NCBI GenBank assembly: GCA_013399855.1
Contig: VXAY01001311.1
Coordinates: forward strand, 157,543 to 221,542
Source: Oxyruncus cristatus
Lineage: Eukaryota > Chordata > Aves > Passeriformes > Cotingidae
Length of the DNA stretch: 64,000 bases
Direction: 5' to 3'
In this document: one piece after another, positions 25,701-39,100 of the stretch
How the letters are laid out: each line of letters begins with the position of its first letter
Position numbering within the stretch: position 1 is the first letter of the stretch
Program-made: the position numbers and the translations under genes
The notes under the pieces: generated by a model
The model's input: only the letters and a program-made list of their open reading frames with translations
Databases searched by the model: none
Told to the model about the DNA's origin: nothing

Positions 25701-28700
25701 ATGTCTACAATTCTAAGTTGCATTTGTCTGTCAGTCCTTGGGCACTGAGACCCCCTGGCAGGCAACAGGTTCTGTCTATGCTTCTCTTGGCTTCCAAACC
25801 CAGGGGTTTTGTATGCAAAGTGCCTGTTGGGAATGGTCCATCGTCCATGGTAGCTCCCAGACTGCGGCCAGGAATTGTCTGGGGAAGTGCCAGTTGGCAC
25901 GGGCCAAAATCACCGCTCTGTTGGATTAGCAGTACAGAGGATCGCATTCCCAGGCTTAGGGAATTTCCCAGGCACTGCTAAATTTACTAACACAGATGTA
26001 GCAGGAGAGCAATGTCCCATCTAGAAGATATCCCATTGCTTCTCCAATAGCTTCTGGGCACACCTGTCTGCTCAACACACAAACAGTGCCACGATGCCAT
26101 GATAACAAATCACAAGCTTAAAACCGAGATTCAGCGCAAGGTTTCACCTTACAGAGAGAAAAATGTCACAGCACGGTTTTGGTGGCCATGTGCAACTACA
26201 AATCAGTCTTTACTCATGCTTAGAAAGTATGATCCAAATGCATCTGGGAGTAGATGCTGAATAGAAGCTTTCCGGAGTGGTAGGCTAAGGGGTTTGATTC
26301 TGCACCCATTGATGTTAAGGGAAAACCTCTTCCTAGCTTCTGTAAGAGCAGAATGAGAGTTCACTGCAGGGAAAAATCACTTAGAACCATCAATTTCACA
26401 CACAAAATCCAAAATATAGATAGCAAGGGGTCAAATGAAGATCTTTCAGAATCTCTATCTTAAATATCCAAAGTAAGTAATCTCAAACACATTTGAGAGA
26501 CTGAGTGGTTTGTAAGGGAATCCACACAGATGCCCACGTTAAAGTAGGTATGTGTGCAGGTGGGATTTCTTCAGAGGAGGATGAAGGAAGTCTCTCAGCT
26601 TCAGCAAGGAGTCCTGAAAACTCCAGAGGAGCCTTCACCCATAAAGCCTATTTTGAAGAGCAGAACCATTGTGAACCTTTTGGTGCCATCCAGCTGCTAG
26701 GCTTCTGTTCTGCCTTAATCTCTGGTTGCCCTCTCCTTGCTCCAGATAGACAGTCCTACTTTCTCAGGTGTATTTGCCCTGTTTCAACATCCACCTCTCA
26801 TGCTTAGAGTCAAATATTTAACAAAGGCAAAGTTTTTCCTTGACTTGTCACTGCACAGACTTCTTTTTACATGTCTAATTTCTCCACTTTTCTGCATCGT
26901 AGCAGTGTTCCCCCTCTTTGGAAATGTTCCAGAAAGCACCTGCACTTGCTCATTTGTGAAGTGCCTTTATGGTAGGTTGTAATTTGCCAGTCCATTTCTT
27001 CTCCAAGAGTAAATTAATTGAGTAGATAGGAGCAGAATTTATAGTTTTATGTGGGCTATATATACATGCTAGGGAAATACTTCAGCTTTAGAATGGGGTA
27101 AATGACTCATAACTGATTATAGCGCAATTCCTGTCTAGGTAGCATTAGGAAACCAAGGCTTCTTTTTCCATTCTTTCTGGGACACCTGCCCTGTGAGTAA
27201 GGTACCTTAAACAGTTGCCTATCTCCCCTCCCTTTTCTTTTGCACTTAGTGTCACACAATCTTAAGGCTGAGACCTTTAAAGGGTTTGTGCAACTGCAGA
27301 GGACAAAAATTACTGGCAGTGGCTCACATGACGTTGTTTGGGCCTTTTCTGTTTGGGGCAGGCATGTTGACATGGGCTTCAGTCTTGCTGTGTGCTCCTG
27401 TGCATCATACTTATTCTAATTTTTATCTCTTGTCTGCCAATTATCTACATGGAATTTATTTTTTTATTTTAAGGTTGGACCAGCAGGTCTCCGGCTCTTT
27501 CTGAACCTGCACAGAGGCTCTTCTACCACATCTACTCGCCTCTACCCCTATAATACTAAAACATTTCTTTAGGCTGTAGTACCCTCTATACCATCAAAAA
27601 CTTGTTGTTTCCTGTGAAACACCTCAGGTGCCAAACACAACCCCAGTGCAGCCTGTGGAAATGGAGTCTCCCAAAGGGGATGCTGAGTGTGCATAAAAGT
27701 GGGCTCTGTTTTTCCAAGGCACCTGCCAGAACCTTGCTGACACTTTCAGCATAGGAAAATATTTGGCACTGGACAGCTGCTCAGAAACTTTTCCCCTTGT
27801 AGGTAGTAGAAAATGTTCCCTTTTTTAAACATATTTATATAATTCTTTTTGGGCCTATTCATATGTGAAAGGCTTCATTTTTCCCCCCACTGTGAACTTC
27901 AGGGAATTTACCTCCTTGGTCCTTCCTATTTCCTCCATCATTCCTCACAGTGAACACATCCAGCTCTTCTTTTTAGTCTCTGTCTTTCCCAGCAACCTGA
28001 GCTGCAAGGTGGTTAATTGCTTTTACTCTTTCTTCCAGGAATTCACCTCAGAAATCTGACTCCAGCGTCTATTTATTAGTTTTAGGGTCCTCTAATAAGT
28101 GCACCTTGTTGAATGCTTAATGTGTTTGGATTCAACACCCCCTCCCTTTGTAGTATTGAAGTTATTTCTCTTCCAGCTTATTCTCTCATAAAATTGATGA
28201 GGACAGGATTGTACCTGCAAGCACTGAGGCTTGTTACTTTCTACCTTTCTGCCACTTGACTTTTCCAGATCATGATGTGCAACTGGCTTGTGTTACAGTG
28301 CAAAATTACCAAGCAACCCCTTTGCTTGTAAGTTGAAATTTTAGCAAAGAGTAAGTTGGTGCTTTAAATAATGCTTATATAAAGAGTTCATAAGAGCTAC
28401 TGGCCCTGTCTGTCACCTTTGTGTCCTGCACACTTTGCTGGTTTTGGCAAAGGATGATTCATTAGAGTTGCCAATGCTAGGCAGTGCCTTAACTTGTGGT
28501 AGTAGCTCTGTGTTGCACTGCTGTGTTTTGCACTGTGCATCCCTACTCCTCCCCTTGCTTCCCTTTTTCTTTTAAATCCCAGTTAAAAGCTTTGCATGCC
28601 TTTCTACCCTTTCTACTCTTCTTTCAGCACTTGGGATTTTCCATAAAGTCTACTGAATAGATCACATAAATGTTGTCTGTGAGAACATATAGATGGTGGC

Positions 28701-29014
28701 TGAGTCTTCTATAAACCTTGCTGTTAACCTTGTTTCACATGCTGCAAAGTCTAATTGTCCTGTTATTGGTTTCTTTACTCCAAAGGGTTTTAATTGTCCC
28801 TCTGAAGGGAGCTGAAGTTTGTATCTGTCTAAAAGCTTAGACGTGGTCACAATAGGCCTTCTTCCCTTTTTCATATCACTCCATTGAAGCTGGAAACAAA
28901 ACAAAAACAAAACAAAACAAAACAAAAAAGAGGGAAAACTGTAAACATCTTTTTCAGCCTTGGATTATTTATAGACTCATGTTACTTCTCCCATTTTGTA
29001 CCTTGTTCTAAGAC
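22733..29014. other. Non-coding stretch without a recognisable gene
   Basis: About 6.3 kb. Near 26288-26335 the sequence reads GTTTGATTCTGCACCCATTG followed by a degraded GTCAATGG-like part, resembling old archosaur LINE relics of the CR1/L3 group; this is weak. An (AAAAC)n repeat lies at 28894-28929. The open frames are all short (118 codons or fewer), unrelated to known families by eye, and lack supporting splice sites. Confidence 0.55.
28894..28929. repeat. (AAAAC)n simple repeat
   Basis: About seven AAAAC-type units in tandem. On the opposite strand the units generate the hydrophobic start (FCFVLFLFCF) of an 88-codon open frame, which is therefore suspect. Confidence 0.85.
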
Positions 29015-29245
29015 ACAGAATCACAGAATGGTTTGGGTTGGAAGAGACTTTAAAGATCATCCAGTTCCAACCCCCCTGCCATGGGCAGAGACACCTTCCA
29101 CTAGACCAGGTTGCACAAAGCCACATTCAACCTGGCCTTGAACACTTCCAGGGATGGGGCAGCCACAGCTTCTCTGGGCAACCTGTGCCAGCGCCTCACC
29201 ATCCTCACAGTCAAGAATGTTTTCCTAATACCTAACCTAGAGCAT
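29015..29245 (-). mobile_element. CR1 LINE 3' fragment
   Basis: The plus strand shows AGAATCACAGAATGGTTTGG, a GAGACTTTAAAGATCATCCAG block, CCATGGGCAGAGACACCTTC, the CCTGGCCTTGAACACTTCCAG block and an AACCTGTGCCAGCGCCTCACC block. This is the reverse complement of the avian CR1 3' region, with the octamer-like tail at the left edge intact. The copy is well preserved and 5'-truncated. It is closely similar to the copy at 3759-3985 and probably of the same subfamily. Confidence 0.95.
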
Positions 29246-32200
29246 TCTGCTGGGTTACAAATGGGAAGGAAGTACTAGCAAAGTCATGAACTGTGTTGTC
29301 AGGACATGCTCCTTCACTTTATTCTATAAAACAATACAGACAGAATTTAACTTTCTGTTTCTGAGGGAAAATACAGGCTGCTTTCCAGAGAGAAATGTAT
29401 GTGAAGTGCTAGACCATGGGTAAGCCAATATGCAATTACTTCATTGCATCGTAATTGGAGAATAAAGTCGGTCACCTTGAGAAAATTTCCCAAAATACCT
29501 CTCCAAAATAATTTAGGGTAGTTGTTCTTAAATATGTGTGTGGGAAGAGTGTTGACAAAAAAATAAATATAAGAACTATACACTACTAAAACTAAAAATT
29601 TTGTTGCCCATTCTTAAGCACTGTGGACTGAAAGAACAACTAAAAAGCAAGATTCAGTCATAATGTAAAATTGAACTGCACTGGTTCCTGACTATTCATC
29701 AAAATAGGATTTGAAACATCTGCAAGTGATGAGCAGCGAAATGCACAACACTAGCACCAGTTCCAACTTCAAGTCTCCTTAGGAATGGAACAAATAACTA
29801 GATCATGATAGATGTTTTTTTAAAGGGTTTAGGCATTTGTCTAGAAAACTCAAATTGGAAATCAAATCTGAAGTGAAACCGATACAATCATGAGACAAAA
29901 TGAAATTTCCTTTTAAAGAGGGAGCTGGAAAAAGACACACAAAGGGGTTATTTATAGAGAAAGTTCTTCCTCATAGACTAGATTAGAGGTAGGCTGTGGT
30001 TTAAGTAAGTGAGATGAACTAGCTGTAAATATCAATCCCTTGCTCCTCAAATGTTTAAATTATTAGTACTTTGTTTTACAAACTGGCTTTTTCTTGGTTT
30101 TGGTGAGGAAAAAAAACAAAACTCTTCCTTTAAAATGGGGCAAGGCAGTGTTTGTGTGAGCAAGATTTAGAGAATAAAGGTTTCTTTTAATTTATTCACT
30201 AAAGATTCCTGGCAGGTAAAACTCGTTTAAAGGAAACACATTTTTTTTGTCCACGATCTTCTAAACTCCCATCTGTACTCAGACAGTTCTATTTACACTG
30301 TTACATTCTTCAGGAGCAGAAATTCTCTGATGTAAAAAGGCTGAAGGAGTTGTGCACGAAAGTTGCTGAAAAATGTCTTTGTGCAGAGTGTTTCTGGAAA
30401 ATGACAGTGGTGCTCGCCACGACAGCCTCGTGTAATCAAACTCCCAGGGTACCATATGCACCAGTCAAAGAAGCTGTGGCAGCCCTGGCTAAGGAGACTG
30501 GGCTCTTTTCATTAAGTTGTAACAAGTCTTGTTTTTAATTCAGAAGGTCCTCAGCTTGTTCCCTGATCTGTCAAGCTCATGGTAGCTAAGATAACTGTAC
30601 TAAAGATATTTTATGTCTGGGAGAAGTACACCAACAATGAAGCAAGCAAGGAGGGGAGCTGACGGCAAGAGAGATGTCCAGTAAGTCCAATCAGTAGAAG
30701 TTATCTGAAATTGCTTAAGTGGCTTCAAAAAATCCCCAAAACGAACCCAAACCCTACCTCCCACCCTTCTATTTGCTGGTGCTTTTATACTTAAAAAGCC
30801 TCACAGATGTCTTGTCCAGATCCTGAGAAAGTTCAAACAATATTGGATTTGCCAGGTTTACACCTTCATTTACTGTTCATTCATCTTGGACCTAACAAAC
30901 CTTTTCTGTCCATGATCTTTGCCAGGACCTGAATTTTGCAGTGTATTTAGGTGTTGACTTCAATATTGCAGTAGAGTTTCTCTCTTCCAAGTCTCTAAAC
31001 GCCTTCGCAGTCCAACAAATCTAGGTGGTATTTGGTATCCAAGTCCAAAGGAAGAAATTATTTCGAAATATCTATGAAAAAGTGGTAAACTTTCATTATG
31101 ATGCTAACAGCATTAGCATTACAGAAAAGCAATAAGCTCACAGCAGTTAATTTTGTGGGTTTTTTTCTAAAAGACACTAAAATTGTGCTGGAATACCTAT
31201 ATAACTTTTCCAGGCATGGATTTTGACTGCTTAGATGGTACAAAATGTAGGTTGTCAAGATTTCAAACCCTGTGTATTGTCAGTATTTCTGTGTTAGAAT
31301 TTCTGAAATACCAGAAGGTAAGAAGCTGTCACTGTGTATGGTACCTGCAGAGTGTAAGACAGTGACTTTGCCATCCCATGTTGGAAATTGTCAGCACATG
31401 AGATGTGATCTTCCAGGATCCTTAGTGGATTACAAATGGGGTTTTCTCTGTGGAAAATTTATACTGGTGTGGGGAATCCCTGGATTTCAAACACATAAAA
31501 TAGGGTGTCTACAAATGAATGAAGGGTTAAAACCGGTGTGTGAAAATTTGGTAGTGAAGAGTGGACAGTACAGTGGTGCTTCGTAGGAAGCATCAAAATA
31601 CTTGAGGATATGAACCCTGATGCATTCCAAAGCAAATGGAGGAATCACACTGGTGATGGATGTTCATGCAAAGCTTTCTGTGTAGACACACAGAAGTGGT
31701 GTACATAAGGGTTTACAATCACAGGCCTAGGAAATTTCTGCAATAAATTCCCAGCCAGGCAGCAAAGTAGAGCCATGATACATCAACTGCCTTGCTGTCC
31801 TCGAGTCGAGTTAGGTATTTGCTTGTTTACAAGCACTGACAAGAAACTGTGTGGTGTCTGACTCCTGTTTGGGTGACTGAGAAACAGATCCCTCACATCC
31901 AACAGCAGCCGCTCTCATTGAGAGCTCATTTTTTTTCTGGCATGGAATTCCAGAGACTGTAATTATGGATAATGTAACTCAATTTTCCTGTCAGGAATCT
32001 GCTATTTGTAGTACCAGCAGAACCAGAGTGTGTCACATCCCTGCCATGCTCCAGCCAAAGCAGAAGCAGCTGTTGGAGTTGCCAAGCATACTGGGGTAAG
32101 AGGGATGCAGAGAAGGTATTTTTGTGCATTCCTTGGTGATCAGCAAGCCTATGGTATCATCCTGTGCCACACCACACATAGATACTGTGGCGCACAAATG

Positions 32201-32689
32201 CTGCAGCTCAGTCGAGGTAGAAAAGCACTCCATCTGCTGTGGCCTAATTTGTAAAATAAGACTGTAAAACCAAAATCAAATAGCCCTACTCCAGGGAAAA
32301 GCTTTGCTGCGCTCAACATGGTATGTCCCACACAGCAGCAGCAGAAGAGGGCTTACTTGAATAAGGGGGGATTTAATTTATAGTCAGTCATGCTCAAATC
32401 AAAGCTACACACAAACTCAAACCCAAGGCTGTTACATTTAAATATGTTGTATTTGTTATAATTTCTGCAATTAGCAAACTAGGCCTTTAGCTATTTCTTC
32501 CACTTCCAGTAAAATATCCCCTTCTTGCCATTAGGGTCCCCAAGAAAAGACAAAGTATGAATTCTGGAGAGGTACTGAACTTTCACTGCCTGGGACTAAA
32601 AAGTGAAATGTCATCTTTAAAGCAAGTGGAAATGGCAATAAAATTTCTGTTTTAAAAGCTAGCATCAAGACACCTGCTGTTAGTGAATA
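29246..32689. other. Non-coding stretch without a recognisable gene
   Basis: About 3.4 kb of unique-looking sequence with short T and A runs only. Open frames do not exceed about 105 codons and none shows a motif or a clear splice pair. Confidence 0.6.
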
Positions 32690-32964
32690 ACTGGTATCAA
32701 AGATTTCGGACAAGAGGGCACGATCTTAAGCTCTGCCAGGGGAGGTTTAGGTTGGATAGTAGGAAGAAATTTTTTACACAGAGAGTAATCAGCCATTGGA
32801 ACGGGCTACTCAGGGTGGATTCTCCATCCCTGGAGGCTTTTAAGATGAGACTGGATGTGGCACTTAGTGCCATGGTCTAGTAACCACGGCAGTGTTGGAT
32901 CAAGGGTTGGATCTTATGATCGCAGAGATCTTTTCCAACCCAGTTGATTCTGTGATTCTATGAT
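32690..32964 (+). mobile_element. CR1 LINE 3' fragment, a second subfamily
   Basis: Sense-orientation CR1 3' blocks: CTGCCAGGGGAGGTTTAGGT, GGATAGTAGGAAGAAATTTT, the ATTGGAACGGGCTACTCAGG block, CCATCCCTGGAGGCTTTTAAG and a final TTTTCCAACCCAGTTGATTC with a TGTGATTCTATGATT tail. The ATGGTCTAGTAACCACGG segment and the GGCTTTTAAGATGAG wording differ from the copies at 3759 and 29015, which points to a different CR1 subfamily. The 3' tail is intact. Confidence 0.93.
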
Positions 32965-33497
32965 TTTTTCACAGAACGAAGGTCACCCTTTCTCTTTGTC
33001 TGACTCTTTGTATTTGTAAAAGTAAAATTGACTTGACTGGCTTCTTCCTCTTCTATGCATTAAGGAATTTAACTTATATGAGGAAATGAAGGACATTTCC
33101 TCAATTTCCAGAAATCCGGTGGCTATTTGTGACTCCCTTTTAATTTGATTCCAGTTAGAATAACTGGTTGGTGACTTTGACTACCCCTTGTGCTTAGACA
33201 CTTTGACTATCCATGCTACAGTTATTTAACACAGAGACACCTTCACCTGCAGTCACCTGGAAAGAGAATCTCCTCTTCTTCTTTTATTCTGAATGTGGAT
33301 TAAAATCAACTTAGAGGAACATGGGAGTTACGTTTCAATGCATGCAGATGCAGTGACTCTAAAACAGCACTAATAATGCTGTGACAGGTACCTTCCAATT
33401 TCTAGAGCTGTCAAAGTTTGTTTGATATCATTCATATGCCACGTACTAGTAAGATACAAAGAAGTGCCCAGTATGTAGAAGTGGAAATTGGGAGAGA
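32965..33497. other. Non-coding spacer between two CR1 copies
   Basis: About 530 bases of unique-looking sequence. I see no gene, repeat or regulatory motif that I can support. Confidence 0.6.
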
Positions 33498-33925
33498 TTA
33501 GAGTCGGAGAATTTGAATAGTTCATATCGTAAGGACTTCTAAGGGTTGTTTAATCTGACCTCCTGCTCTGTGTAAGGCTATCTTGACCAATACTTCACGG
33601 CTGTATTCAAGGTTTGAAAATATTCTCCTGCAGCTCCTCTGCACTTTTTTCAGTTCTGTACCACTCTCAGAAGAGAGGGGGATTTTTCTTTTTCATTTAG
33701 TCCAGTTGGAGTTTCCTTTGCTGCAACTTTTTAATTGCCACCAGTTCTTTTGTTTGTGCGTTGCTGACACAAGTCTGGCTCGGTCTTCTTTATAACCTCC
33801 CTGCAGGACCCCCAGAGCTGCCTCTTTTCTGGGTTGAACCTGCCTGGCTCTCTCAGCATCTCCTCACAGGGCAGGTGCTCCAGCCCCTGGCTGTCATGGT
33901 AGCTCTCTGCTGATTCTCTCCTGGT
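33498..33925 (-). mobile_element. Diverged CR1 LINE 3' fragment
   Basis: Read on the minus strand the blocks run in CR1 order: CTGGAGCACCTGCCCTGTGA, a GAGATGCTGAGAGAGCC block, AACCCAGAAAAGAGGCAGC, a GAGCCAGACTTGTGTCAGC block, GGAAACTCCAACTGGACTAA, a degraded AATATTTTCAAACC and a final GAGCAGGAGGTCAGATTAAAC before the 3' tail near 33498. Each has a clear counterpart in the CR1 3' region ('CTGGAGCACCTCTCC...GAGGAAAGGCTGAGAGAGC'). Many substitutions make it one of the older copies in this window. Confidence 0.78.
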
Positions 33926-34399
33926 TGCGTTGGTATCCAAAACTAGTCTCACAAATACCAGGCAGAGGGGAATGACCACTTCCTTTGACCTGCAGTCTGC
34001 AGCCTCGCTAATGCAATTGCAGTTAACCCGTGCTGGCAGCTGATCCGCTTTGCCCTCCTACCGGGCTGTGAAGCCTGCCAGGGGAATATGGATTGATACC
34101 AGGTTTATGGAGGCAAGGAGGTGAAAAGAATTGTTCTTACAGGAAACTGTGAGCAGCGTATCTCTTCCAGCAAATTGACTATTGTGCAAGACTTGAGGAT
34201 AAAAAACGAAGAAAGGGGAAGTGATATATACAGAAAAAATGAGTGAGGACAGACAAGAGTTAGGGCAAACACAAAAAAAGATTTACAAACAACAGCCTCT
34301 TGTTCCCAAATATATACAAACAGGGATCTGAATGCTATGAGAGATGTTTAAGAGCTATGTATTTTGAGTTTGCAAAAACACCTGTAGATTCTGGTTGAA

Positions 34400-34432
34400 T
34401 TTTTTTTTTTATTTATTTATTTTATTATTTCC
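34400..34432. repeat. T run followed by ATTT units
   Basis: Ten or more T then ATTT-like units. Simple low-complexity sequence. Confidence 0.8.
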
Positions 34433-34870
34433 TGCCTCAAACCTACATATGACTAGTCCATAAAGGGGGATTTACAGTACAAATAATTCATCTTCCCAAA
34501 CTATGCATCAAGTTTACAGTAGGTCAGTAATGCTTTGACCACTGGCCATGCACATTAATTGTCTAGGACAACTAATTGCCCAGCAACCCCAACAGCTCAG
34601 AGCCTAGGAAACTGAACACTACTGCTGGGATCTCCTCCTCAAAACAGGAGAACAAGGCATTGCAGCTTTTACTAGGAAGATAAATTAAAGCTAGTCCTCC
34701 AGCTAAGAGAACATTCCAATGTATTTATGTAAATATGTTTTTAGATGATGGCATTTACCTCCTTTAAAAACCTTTACGTTCTTCAAGAAGATACCATAAG
34801 TAGAGATATATAGAAAGGTTATATGAAAAGGCACAGTGACACCATACTATAAAACTTGAATATCACTGTA

Positions 34871-34966
34871 TTATTTTAAATTATATTTATAGTTTTAATA
34901 TTTATAATTATTTTTATAATTATATTTTAATTATTTTAATTATATTTTAATTATTTTTAATTTTTC
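34871..34966. repeat. AT-only low-complexity block
   Basis: Almost no G or C for about 96 bases, with the unit AATTATATTTTAATTATTTT repeated twice with small changes near 34915-34962. It is able to melt easily; no further function can be inferred. Confidence 0.85.
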
Positions 34967-35559
34967 CTCTTTAGCAATATCTGTCTCTATTTTACAGTGT
35001 TTATGTCATGGAATAAGTGGAATTAGGTAAGATATAAGTAGACATACTTCATGCTTCAGTTTATGTGTATAAAAACCAGTAGGGCTTGTTAGGAAAACGT
35101 TCATATTTTTAGGTTTGTGTCCCTCGGAATAAAGTAATGGCGTTGAGAATAAACACATTGAGAATATATAGCAGCACTGAGTCAAAAAAACTTCTCAATG
35201 GAATGAAGTAGGGAAAATTTTGCAATCTTTAGTCACACCTGCTAATCTTTAAAAATTGAAATTGCAAGTGCACTGCAGTCACAATGTATTTATTTTTAAA
35301 GACAGTCTTCCTGGAGTAGCTTGCTTTGTAGTGTGATGCTGCTTGGAGCCTTTGCCAGACTTTTTCCTCTAGATGTTGTGAAAATGCAATTGGAAGACGG
35401 CACTTTACCCAGCACACTACATCTGAATTTATTAGCAGTTGTCCCCAGATGCACCTGCAAGTCCTGACACTAGAAAATAAAAAGTGAGTGATCCTTGCTC
35501 TGCCTTTGAGATTGGGTGGATGAAACAAGAAAACTTGTCCACAAAAACAGTGCAGGCTG

Positions 35560-36137
35560 TTGTAAATCCTGCTGATGTGCAACGGGAACTCAAACAAACA
35601 CCAGAGGGAGGTGATTCTGCCCCTCTGCTCTGCTCCAGTGAGACCCCACCTGCAGTGCTGCATCCAGCCCTGGGGGTCCCAGTTGGAGAGGGTTCAGAGG
35701 AGGCCACCAAGGTGATCAGAGGGATGGAGCACCTCTCCTGTGAGGAAAGGCTGAGAGAATTGGGATTGTTCAGCCTGGAGAAGAGAGGGCTTTGGGGTGA
35801 CCTAATTGTGACCTTCCAGTACCTGAAGGGAGCCCACAAAAGAGATGGAGGGACTATTTACAAAGACCTGGAGTGACAGCACAAGGGAAAATGGCTTCAA
35901 ACTGACAGAGAGTAGGTTTAGATTAGGTACTAAGAAAAAATACTGTGAGGGTGCTGAGACACTGGAACAGGTTTCTCAGAGAAGTTGTGGATGCTCCATT
36001 CTTGGAAGTGTTCAAGGCCAGCTTGGATTGTGCTTTGAACAACCTGGTCCAGTGGAAGGTGTCCCTGTCTGTGGCAAGGGGTTTGGAATGAGATGATCTT
36101 TAAGGTCTTTTCCAACCCAGGCCAATCTATGTGATGC
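35560..36137 (+). mobile_element. CR1 LINE 3' fragment with end of ORF2
   Basis: The longest simple CR1 3' fragment here. From the left it shows CTCTGCTCCAGTGAGACCCC, TGCAGTGCTGCATCCAGCCC, a GGGATGGAGCACCTCTCCTG block, GAGAAGAGAGGGCTTTGGGG, the degraded CACTGGAACAGGTTTCTCAG, TTCAAGGCCAGCTTGGATTG, and GAATGAGATGATCTTTAAGG followed by TTTTCCAACCCAGGCCAATC. The left part corresponds to the last codons of ORF2 and the rest to the 3' untranslated region. Sense orientation is plus. The minus-strand open frames of 135 and 144 codons over this interval are antisense products of the element. Confidence 0.93.
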
Positions 36138-39100
36138 TCATGAGGGGAGGTTGGTGCAGCAGCACTGGCATGGTGGTGTCACACCAGCCTCTTCCCCTTG
36201 CTCTGCGTGTCCACTTAGGAATCTGTGTACCATGGTCACAGGTCTCGTGTGGATGTGCCCAGCACGTTTCAAGAGACTGCACACATTTCACAAATTTTCA
36301 AAGCAGGGGTATCATTGCACATGAAATGCACTCTTTGCATCTAAGATTAACAGCCTGAATTAGCAGGGGAAAGATAGGAAAAGCCAGAAGGATACTTCTC
36401 TCTGTTTTGTCACAACTTCTATTTACGTGAGGAAAATGTTAGCATTCTTTATCTCCTCGGGGTACCCACCAGTGCCCCAGTTCCAGCATTTGCTGTACCA
36501 CTCCTTAGGGAAACCCTTGAAGCCATATGGTTCACTTGCTGTTCCTGCATTTCTGGGTGCCTAAGGAGTTGGTGGTGGTAGTGGTCCCTATTCTTTCTGC
36601 TACTTCGCTCTGTGTCTCACTTGCTTTTTATGCTTTTTTTTTCCAAATGAAAAAGTAGCTTTGCACTCTCCAGCTTCTCTCTAGCTCAACATTAGCAGCA
36701 TATAAATATGATTCCACCAGCACATGTGTTCCTTTGATATGAGAGCAATCAAAGGGATACAACTTTTCTTGGTAGTGACAGTATCGGAAAAATCAAGCTT
36801 AGTAATCTTCTAGGTGTTGATCTTAAGTAAGTTGATGGACTAGATTTTGCTTCCACTACATGCATACATATCTCTCCAGACCTTTTTCTCTGGGACTCTA
36901 ACCCCGCGGGGAGAGAAATCTGTTGTTGTGTTTTAGAAAGGCCAAAATCAAAGAGGCTGGTTGCTTTAGGAGTGTGCATGCACGTGTGTGGCATGACAGA
37001 GCTGGCAAATAATTTCTGATGAGACCTTTAGAGGAAAGGCCTTTTGATGGTGTATAGTGTGAATATATAGTATTAAATTTTTATTATATATATCACTACA
37101 TAATATATGGTGAATATAGTATAAGTGAAAGAGACTACAGCCTGATATATGAAAACCCCATGTAAGTGTGATTCCCACCGTGTTTGCAAGGGATGTGTTT
37201 ATCTCAAGTGACAAAGATTTAGAGGGTGCATAACAAACAGCCAGCTAAATTTTATCATGTTGTCTGAGCTTGCTGGGTCTCCTGCTTAGACACAACAAAA
37301 TGAAGAAATTCCTCTTACATGTTTGTGAACTACCGGTACATTTATGTTGTAATGCATAAGATTTGGTAAATGGTTGCTTGACATTTACACTCCGTGGGCA
37401 CGGTCAGTGGAAAAATAACACAAAACGCACTGTCAGCAACAATTTTCCATATCTCCATGTAAAAGAATTACGTACAAACGACACAGTACGTGATGTCAAG
37501 GTCAGTACTGCCAGCTAGAACTGTGGTTCTGCCCTCGGGGAAGCAATGGCTTTTATTCCAAGTATGGCACGTTCAGCAGAAGAACAGGAATTCATGGGAT
37601 GATTGCAGGACAGAATTATTGTCCAAAGTGTTTGTCAACAGCTCTCAAAAGCGGAGCTTGCAAAAAGAGCTGGCAGAGTACTCACCGGGGTCTGCTTCAG
37701 CCTAAACCAGAGAACTAGTTCATGTATATACCAAACAATTCAGTCCGTGATAAGAGCTTAAAAGAGCCATCTGAAGGCTAACAATTACACTGGACCTGAA
37801 TCCTTAGCACTTTTAGAGGCATTAAAAAGAATAAATTGATTTGTGTATCCAGAGATTTGACCATGTGTCTCTCTCAAGGGGAATGTCTTGGTCACAGTAC
37901 AGTGTCTTTGCAGTCAAGAACAGAATGGTAATTTAAACTGTAAAAGAAAAAAAAAAAAAGAAGAAGAGAAAGTTGCATTCATCTTTTTGGACATTTACAT
38001 CTGAAATCCACTTTTCTATGAATACATCTTTCTTCAAGCTCAGACTTTTACTTTAAAATTTTACTGCTCACTAACAGTAAAACAGTCAACTTTTCAACAT
38101 TCAGCTTTTTTTCCTTTTTTTTTTCTATTTAACTTAAGTCATTTGGGAAAATAAGATGCAGAGGTAAACAGAGATTCTACAGAGATGAACAAAGTCAGTG
38201 CATCTGTTCTTGAATCCCTTTCGTAGGAGAAGTAATGGATACTAAGGCACCATATCCAGTATTCCAAGGACTTGGGCACATTATACAGCATATCTGAAAA
38301 ATGGCTGTGTCATTATTTACATTGTACAGAACAAAGGAGCATTCAGAAAATGTCGTGGATGATTAAAGCAGGAAGAAATGGATTCCATTCCCCATACTGA
38401 CACTAATTTTCCCTGTGTCCTCATACAAGTTTCATCTTGCAAGCTGCTAAGCGCATGTTTTCTGGATGACTCAACTCACTTCAATGACAGTATTCTAATA
38501 TACACAAGTAGTACATATTCAACACATGCAAGGTTTTTCAGAAAGATAGGCAGCCTTCAATTTTGCATGACTCATTTCCCACATCCTCAACATCAGGAGG
38601 ATGTATTTATTAATTTTGTGGGACCTATTATTGTTAGAGATGTCAAAGGGAAGGTTTTAGCAAGTAAGATGAACATCAGAGACAGCAAAATGCCAGTATA
38701 CAAGGTACAAGTGTAGCTGAAATGAAAATCTACCCCCTTCATGGATGTAATATATCCACTACTGTAGAATTTTATCCAAGAATTTCATCATCAAATGATT
38801 TTGAGCTCTGAAACAAAAGAGTGCTTTAAATAAGACTGTCTGCCAGAAGAAAAAGGGCATCAGAAGAAAAATATTTTTACAACTTGGGATTGCGGGCTTT
38901 TAAGTTATTTAATTAAGCATTTACCTAAAAGCTAGACCATCCTTAAGCATACCTGTAGAAAAAAATTAATTATTTAGTGTGCCAGTTTGTTGTCATTCAG
39001 AATTCTTACTTGCTTTGGTTCTCAGTGTTTGTTAGAGGGACACACAGCTGTGATGGTTATAGCTAACTCTCACAGAGACGGTCTTTGTCACATGAAGTAG

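Larger units (their letters stand above)
33926..35559. other. Non-coding stretch with AT-rich low complexity
   Basis: About 1.6 kb. It holds a T/A tract at 34400-34432 (T10 followed by ATTT units) and a 96-base AT-only stretch at 34871-34966. No gene is seen. Open frames that run in from the right on the minus strand are antisense to the next CR1 copy. Confidence 0.65.

Noticed and set aside
28662..28925. 88-codon minus-strand open frame with a hydrophobic start resembling a signal peptide
   Set aside because: The hydrophobic start is made by the (AAAAC)n repeat, and the rest has no recognised motif.
35229..35839. Minus-strand open frames of 144 and 135 codons
   Set aside because: They run antisense through a plus-strand CR1 3' fragment and show no protein family features.
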